A stretch of 10,945 nucleotides of DNA. Source: Candidatus Cloacimonadota bacterium (lineage in GTDB: Bacteria; Hydrothermota; E44-bin80). Made by a program: the position numbers and the translations under genes. The number at the start of each line of letters is the position of its first letter. Positions within the stretch are counted from its first letter, which is position 1. Positions 6,760 through 10,945 of this stretch are shown piece after piece. The stretch is taken from NCBI GenBank assembly GCA_004375785.1, contig SOKM01000350.1, forward strand, positions 1-10,945. The letters run 5' to 3'. Under the pieces are notes generated by a model. That model was not told the DNA's origin and did no database searches. It was given only the letters and a program-made list of their open reading frames with translations.

Positions 6760-9700
6760 CTATCCTTCTTTCTCCAGATCGCATCTGAGACAATGCTTTG
6801 CTTCAGAAATCGCATGGGGTTCAAAGAGGCCTAATTCAACTTCTTTGAAGTTCTCAACTCTTTCAGAGAATGGTAGAGTTGGCGTTTCAGGGCGCCTGAG
6901 TTCTTCTATTTCTTTTTCTGTTAGCTCAATAGCCTCAACCTGTAATGCAGGTTGAGTTATCGCATATTTCCTTTGTAATTTTTCTCCCCGTATATATTTA
7001 TGTATCATCCGGGCGGCGATCTTCCCGTGAGCCATAGCCTCAGTCACGGTCTTCGGCCCCAGCACCACATCACCCCCGGCAAAGATACCCTCTACATTCG
7101 TACAAAGTGTCTGGGAATCAACTTCTATGATATTCCATTTAGAAACCTTAAGACCACTGCCTCTTGTCAGCAAAGAGACATCTGGCTCTTGACTTATTGC
7201 CGGAATCAAGGCATCCAATTCAATTCTAAATTCAGAGCCCGGTATTGGGATAGGCCTCCTTCTTCCACTTTTGTCAATATCACCGAGTTTCATCCTGATG
7301 CATTCTAGCACCTTTACTTTTCCATCACTGGCATGAATCTTAACTGGTATAGCTAAAAATTGTATGGCTATTCCTTCATGAATAGCCTCTTCTATTTCAT
7401 CTTTCTGAGCAGGCATCTCTCTTTTTGTTCTTCGGTAAAGAATTTGTACATTTTTCCCCAAGCGTTTTGCTACGCGGGCGGCGTCAATGGCGGCATTCCC
7501 TCCACCGATTACAATTACCCTGTCTCCGATTGCAACCTCACCTCCAAGATTTATATCTCGCAAGAATTCTACCGCATCGATAACCCCATCTAAATCTTCA
7601 CCGGGAATCCCTAATTTTAAACCTTTGTGAGCGCCGGTGGCGACAAAGATCGCCTTATATTCTTTGTTCAGTTCAGAGAGCTGAATATCCTTCCCGATGG
7701 CGGTGTTTAGTTTAATTTCTACCCCCAATTTTTTAATTTTCTCTATCTCAAATTTAAGGATATCCTTAGGTAATCTATATTCCGGGATTCCCACAACAAG
7801 CATCCCTCCAGCTACAGGCAATTGTTCAAAAATGGTAACCCTGTATCCCTCGAGGGTGAGATAATAGGCGCAGACAAGACCGGCCGGACCAGAGCCAATT
7901 ACTGCAATCTGTTCATCCCTTCTCTTTTTTGGTTTCGCTTTGATACCAATCCCTCGTTTCAATTCATAATCAGCAAGGAAGCGCTTCAATACTCGAATGT
8001 TAATTGGTTGATCAATATCTCCTCTTCGACATTTATCCTCACAAGGATGGTGGCAGACACGGCCACAAATAAGGGGCAAGGGGTTCTCCTTTCTAACTAT
8101 CTCGATTGCCTCTTCAAATCTTTTCTGCACAATAAACCCGATATAGGAGGGCACATCTTGCCCTAATGGACAGGCATGCTGACAGGCAGAAGATATTATT
8201 CCCTTGCAGACAACTGCTGGACATCTCTTGTACTTTATATGAGCTTCGTATTCGTCTGGGAAATACCGCAAGGTAGTTAAAACCGGATTGGGGGCTGTCT
8301 GTCCCAGCCCACAAAGGGATGACTTTTTAATAAGATTGCCCAGCCGCTGGAGTTTCCCTATATCCTCTTCCTCCCCTTCACCGGAAGTAATTCTGGTTAA
8401 AATCTCAAGCATTCTCTTGGTGCCTTCTCTGCACGGGGTACATTTACCACAGGATTCATTCTGCGTAAACTCTAAAAAATACCTGGCAATATCAACCATA
8501 CAGACATCCTCATCTAACACTATCATTCCGCCTGAGCCCATTATCGCGCCGGTGGCTTTAAGAGAATCATAATCTATGGGTGTATCAAGATGTCCTTCCG
8601 GGATGCATCCTCCTGAAGGTCCTCCTATCTGGACCGCCTTAAACCTTTTCCCGTCTTTAATCCCGCCCCCAATGTCGTATATTATTTTTCTTAAAGTCAT
8701 CCCCATCGGCACCTCTATGAGACCGGTATTATTTATCTTTCCCGCCAAGGCAAAAACTTTTGTTCCTTTGCTATTTTCGGTTCCAATAGAGGCAAAGTAT
8801 TTATAGCCATCAAGCATGACCACCGGTATATTTGCAAATGTCTCCACATTATTTATAAGAGTAGGTTTTCTCCACAGCCCTTCAACAGAAGGATACGGTG
8901 GTCTTTGTTTGGGTATCCCCCTTGCCCCTTCAATTGAATATATTAGCGCTGTCTCCTCCCCGCAAACAAATGCTCCTGCCCCTAGTATAATCTCAATGTT
9001 AAAGGAGAACTCTGTCCCCAGTATCTTTTCCCCTAAAAAGCCAAACTTCAAGGCATCTTTAATCGCCTTCCTAAGCCTTTTTACTGCTAGTGGATATTCT
9101 GCCCGGATGTAGATAAAGCCTTTCTTCGCTCCCACAGCATAAGCGCCTATCGTCATACCCTCTATAACAATATGGGGGTCTCCTTCAAGAGCGCTCCTGT
9201 CCATAAATGCTCCCGGGTCACCTTCGTCAGCATTGCAGATAACGAACTTTTCATCGCTTTTCTGGCGATAGACATAGTTCCACTTCAGTCCTGTAGGAAA
9301 ACCTCCACCACCTCTACCGCGAAGTCCTGATTTTGTAATCTCATCTATAACCCGTTCTGGTGAATATTCGTTCAATGCCTTCGCTAGTGCTTCATACCCC
9401 CTTACGGCAAGATAATCTTCCATGCTCTCAGGGTCAATAATCCCACAATTTCTTAAGGTCATCCTTAGTTGCCTCTTAAAAATCTCAAGGTCCCCAAAGA
9501 TAAATCTGGACCTGTCAGTGAGCATAAAGGGGTCTGTTTTCATATCCGCGGTTCTTTCTCCTGACGGAACATTATTCTCTATCAGATGCTTCTTTATAAT
9601 TTCTCTGGCTTTTTTAACATCTACATTCGTATATTTAAAAGGCGCTTTTCCTGCCTGAAGAACCTCAACTGTCGGCTCAAGATTACACCTGCCAACACAT

Positions 9701-9903
9701 CCTTTCTGTTTCAATACCACATCTTTTATCCCTCTTTCCTTGATTTCCTTCTGGAAAATATCCCATATCTCCCTACTTCCTGCAGCTATTTCACAAGTTG
9801 ACATACCGATATATATACGCGTTGAAGACAATAATCCATCTTCAATCAATCTTTGAATCGCCTCATGTTTCATCTTTTTTAACCTCTCCAGAGATGTGGT
9901 CAT
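6760..9903 (-). CDS. hydB: HydB/NuoF-like flavoprotein fused to GltD/NfnB-like FAD-NAD(P) oxidoreductase
   Basis: A 1047-aa fusion; ordinary HydB is roughly 600 aa. Residues 1-110 are the thioredoxin-like [2Fe-2S] domain (C37, C69, C73). Residues 130-550 are the NuoF core that binds FMN and NADH (GRGGGGFP at 196-203, N-A-D-E-G-D-P-G near 224, C-G-E-E-T near 314) and a [4Fe-4S] cluster (C485, C488, C491, C531). The normal HydB C-terminus begins at C561-P-A-x2-C566-K, but the usual two-cluster ferredoxin domain is replaced by a GltD-type Cys-rich domain (C574, C578, C613, C617, C621, C625), an FAD Rossmann motif at 669-674, a pyridine-nucleotide Rossmann motif V-I-G-G-G-N at 798-803 with Y-R-R at 823-825 as in NADPH-using relatives, and the FAD closing motif F-A-G-G-D at 941-945. 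It ends with C-L-R-C (1038-1041). The start overlaps the kinase stop as ATGA. Confidence 0.93.
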   Translation of the reverse strand: MTTSLERLKKMKHEAIQRLIEDGLLSSTRIYIGMSTCEIAAGSREIWDIFQKEIKERGIKDVVLKQKGCVGRCNLEPTVEVLQAGKAPFKYTNVDVKKAREIIKKHLIENNVPSGERTADMKTDPFMLTDRSRFIFGDLEIFKRQLRMTLRNCGIIDPESMEDYLAVRGYEALAKALNEYSPERVIDEITKSGLRGRGGGGFPTGLKWNYVYRQKSDEKFVICNADEGDPGAFMDRSALEGDPHIVIEGMTIGAYAVGAKKGFIYIRAEYPLAVKRLRKAIKDALKFGFLGEKILGTEFSFNIEIILGAGAFVCGEETALIYSIEGARGIPKQRPPYPSVEGLWRKPTLINNVETFANIPVVMLDGYKYFASIGTENSKGTKVFALAGKINNTGLIEVPMGMTLRKIIYDIGGGIKDGKRFKAVQIGGPSGGCIPEGHLDTPIDYDSLKATGAIMGSGGMIVLDEDVCMVDIARYFLEFTQNESCGKCTPCREGTKRMLEILTRITSGEGEEEDIGKLQRLGNLIKKSSLCGLGQTAPNPVLTTLRYFPDEYEAHIKYKRCPAVVCKGIISSACQHACPLGQDVPSYIGFIVQKRFEEAIEIVRKENPLPLICGRVCHHPCEDKCRRGDIDQPINIRVLKRFLADYELKRGIGIKAKPKKRRDEQIAVIGSGPAGLVCAYYLTLEGYRVTIFEQLPVAGGMLVVGIPEYRLPKDILKFEIEKIKKLGVEIKLNTAIGKDIQLSELNKEYKAIFVATGAHKGLKLGIPGEDLDGVIDAVEFLRDINLGGEVAIGDRVIVIGGGNAAIDAARVAKRLGKNVQILYRRTKREMPAQKDEIEEAIHEGIAIQFLAIPVKIHASDGKVKVLECIRMKLGDIDKSGRRRPIPIPGSEFRIELDALIPAISQEPDVSLLTRGSGLKVSKWNIIEVDSQTLCTNVEGIFAGGDVVLGPKTVTEAMAHGKIAARMIHKYIRGEKLQRKYAITQPALQVEAIELTEKEIEELRRPETPTLPFSERVENFKEVELGLFEPHAISEAKHCLRCDLEKEG

Positions 9904-10715
9904 CTTATTTCCCCTTTTTTGATCTCAAAAATAAATTTGTTACCTTTTTCTTTTGGCTCAAGCCAAATTTTGCCACCGTGTTTTTCTATTATATCTCTGG
10001 TGATAAAAAGCCCCAGACCTGTACCCCTAACCTTTTTGTCTGGCTCTGTTGCCAATCGAGAAAATTCCTTGAACAGATTATCCTTTTCAACTTCTGGTAT
10101 AGGGATGCCATCGTTATAAACACTCAATCTGATATATCCGTCTATATCCTCATAATCCAGGATAATTCTACCACCACTTGTGTTATATTTAATGGCATTA
10201 CTTAGCAAGTTATTATAAACGGTTATCATCAGATCCTTATCAGCAAAAATCTTTGAAGTTTTGGGAATCCTATTATCCAAAATAATCTCTTTTTCAGAAA
10301 TCTGCTTTGAGAAGGTATCTACCGCCTGTTTAACAATATCTTCCAAACTGATTTCTCCTTTTCTAACGTTAAACTCTCCTTTTTTTATCCGGGAAAAATC
10401 AAGATAATTTTTAACTGTAGATTCAAGCCTCTCTAAATTCCTTACCGCAGAATCAAGAGCCTGGCTCTGTTTAAAATTCATCATCCCTAAAAAACCGTCT
10501 CTTACCGAATATACACACATTTTTGCCGAACCCAGTATCCCTTTCAATTCATGTGAAACAAACCCCAGTATATCAAGATAATTTCTATTTATGTTTAAGA
10601 GACTCTTGTTGGAGTGCTTAAGTTTCTTTACTTTTTTATTATAATAAAATAACATCGTAAGCAGCACTCCACTAAGAATTATAATAGCAAAATAGAGCAG
10701 TGATTGATTATTCAT
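9900..10715 (-). CDS. Membrane-tethered sensor histidine kinase lacking a sensor domain
   Basis: A 271-aa HisKA/HATPase kinase. One hydrophobic segment at about 7-24 anchors it to the membrane; a short basic linker (28-34) leads straight into the dimerisation helix with H55 in S-H-E-L-K-G. The catalytic domain has the N-box (N-N-L-L-S-N-A near 168-174), G1 N-D-G (201-203), F-box L-F-K-E-F (214-218) and G2 G-T-G-L-G-L (231-236). There is no periplasmic, PAS or GAF domain, so any signal must come through the membrane segment or a partner protein. The residue four after the histidine, normally Thr or Asn in E-x-x-T/N and needed for phosphatase activity, is Gly59. ATG 10715 has GGGAG shortly upstream. 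The stop overlaps hydB. The receiver at 272-658 is the likely partner. Confidence 0.92.
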   Translation of the reverse strand: MNNQSLLYFAIIILSGVLLTMLFYYNKKVKKLKHSNKSLLNINRNYLDILGFVSHELKGILGSAKMCVYSVRDGFLGMMNFKQSQALDSAVRNLERLESTVKNYLDFSRIKKGEFNVRKGEISLEDIVKQAVDTFSKQISEKEIILDNRIPKTSKIFADKDLMITVYNNLLSNAIKYNTSGGRIILDYEDIDGYIRLSVYNDGIPIPEVEKDNLFKEFSRLATEPDKKVRGTGLGLFITRDIIEKHGGKIWLEPKEKGNKFIFEIKKGEIR

Positions 10716-10732
10716 TTATCTCCCTACAGCAT

Positions 10733-10828
10733 TTACAAAATAAGGTTTTCCAGCTCAATAGCTAAATTCACATTATATATTTGTTTAAACGTTCTATACC
10801 GACATCCAGGTTTGGTCTGTAACTTCAT
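10733..10828 (-). CDS. Possible small ORF, 31 aa, unknown function
   Basis: An ORF of 31 codons (MKLQTKPGCRYRT at the start) fills the gap between the gamma-like oxidoreductase and the histidine kinase. Its ATG is 13 bases after the preceding stop and has AAAGGAAAG about 6 bases upstream; its TAA is 17 bases before the kinase ATG. This tight packing matches the rest of the operon and is the main argument for it. The peptide is basic at the front and amphipathic at the back, with one cysteine and no recognisable motif. I do not recognise it. A chance ORF in a leader region is the alternative, and length alone gives little support. Confidence 0.33.
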   Translation of the reverse strand: MKLQTKPGCRYRTFKQIYNVNLAIELENLIL

Positions 10829-10841
10829 GAAATACTTTCCT

Positions 10842-10945
10842 TTATATCATCTCTGGTAGATTGATGACATCCCAGTAGGTAAATATGGGTCCATCAATAC
10901 AGGTATATTTATAGCCGATCATGCAGTGACCACATTTTCCCACGC
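10842..10945 (-). CDS. C-terminus of an FAD/[2Fe-2S] NAD(P) oxidoreductase (hydrogenase gamma/PyrK-like), partial
   Basis: Only the last 33 codons are in the window; the reading frame enters two bases in from the right edge and stops at TAA 10844-10842. The peptide carries C-G-H-C, then Y-T-C-I-D-G-P-I-F, which is the C-terminal [2Fe-2S] binding loop (CxxC with a distal Cys before D-G-P-x-F) of the DHODH electron-transfer-subunit family. Members include the gamma subunit of sulfhydrogenase-type [NiFe]-hydrogenases, AsrB of anaerobic sulfite reductase, PyrK and NfnA. The G-K-C-G-H-C and D-G-P-I-F-T-Y contexts look closest to the hydrogenase gamma/AsrB group. The first cluster cysteine lies off the edge. 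It would pass electrons between NAD(P)H-reduced flavin and a partner iron-sulfur subunit. It is co-oriented with, and probably heads or precedes, the hydrogenase operon. Confidence 0.75.
   Translation of the reverse strand, partial: VGKCGHCMIGYKYTCIDGPIFTYWDVINLPEMI

Noticed and set aside
8114..8314. 66-codon minus-strand frame
   Set aside because: It lies inside the hydB fusion in another frame and has no recognisable features.
6760..9903. The long HydB-GltD protein as an assembly chimera of two genes
   Set aside because: The frame is continuous, the junction falls just after a conserved HydB motif, and the GltD half keeps every expected nucleotide-binding motif, so a genuine fusion is more likely.
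4458..9903. NuoE/NuoF/NuoG-like genes as part of respiratory complex I
   Set aside because: The NuoG-like protein carries a full H-cluster domain (L2 and L3 intact) and the H-cluster maturases follow, so this is a hydrogenase rather than complex I.
267..10205. Many plus-strand open frames of 60-135 codons across the window, for example 1834-2208, 4897-5262 and 9798-10205
   Set aside because: All lie antisense to strongly supported minus-strand genes, show no family motifs and lack sensible ribosome binding sites; they are shadows of real genes.

Overview
The window is almost wall-to-wall coding on the minus strand and reads (in transcription order, right to left) as one long operon for an NAD(P)-linked, probably electron-bifurcating multimeric [FeFe]-hydrogenase, with its complete H-cluster maturation set and a split two-component system. 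Enzymes of this class belong to strict anaerobes (fermenters, acetogens, syntrophs and many uncultured lineages). Base composition looks moderately AT-rich. An uncultured candidate-phylum bacterium such as Omnitrophota or a similar lineage is possible, but taxonomy cannot be fixed from the sequence alone.

Transcription order: (1) the last 33 codons of a flavin/[2Fe-2S] oxidoreductase of the hydrogenase-gamma/PyrK type (10945-10842); (2) a possible 31-aa ORF (10828-10733); (3) a membrane-tethered histidine kinase with no sensor domain (10715-9900); (4) a 1047-aa HydB/NuoF-like flavoprotein fused to a GltD/NfnB-like FAD-NAD(P) oxidoreductase (9903-6760); (5) the catalytic [FeFe]-hydrogenase HydA (6745-4958); (6) the NuoE-like HydC (4961-4458); (7-9) the maturases HydG, HydE and HydF (4477-738), each overlapping the next; (10) a single-domain response regulator (658-272); (11) a possible 40-aa ORF with a CxxCH motif and a very strong ribosome binding site (202-80); (12) the first 18 codons of a [NiFe]-hydrogenase small-subunit-like (delta/MvhG-type) protein (55-1).

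How the parts fit: HydA, HydB and HydC should form the soluble H2/NAD(H)/ferredoxin enzyme. The GltD-like half of HydB adds a second flavin and pyridine-nucleotide site that could bring NADP(H) into the reaction, as in Nfn- and Stn-type transhydrogenases. HydE, HydG and HydF build and deliver the diiron subcluster. The kinase at the front and the regulator at the back are the natural pair for phosphorelay control. In sulfhydrogenase-type [NiFe] operons the gamma (FAD) and delta (small) genes are normally neighbours, so the whole [FeFe] cassette looks embedded between two subunit genes of another redox complex.

Several metal-site motifs depart from the textbook forms: HydG's C-terminal cysteine motif is shifted, HydA's L1 loop has one cysteine instead of two, HydF has Gln where His is usual in HCxxC, and the delta-like protein has Glu at the second cysteine of CxxC. 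No RNA genes, mobile elements, CRISPR arrays or convincing terminators were seen. There is no gene-free stretch above 300 bases: the largest gap without a recognised gene is 56-271, most of it taken by the 40-aa ORF, with 203-271 showing nothing definite.
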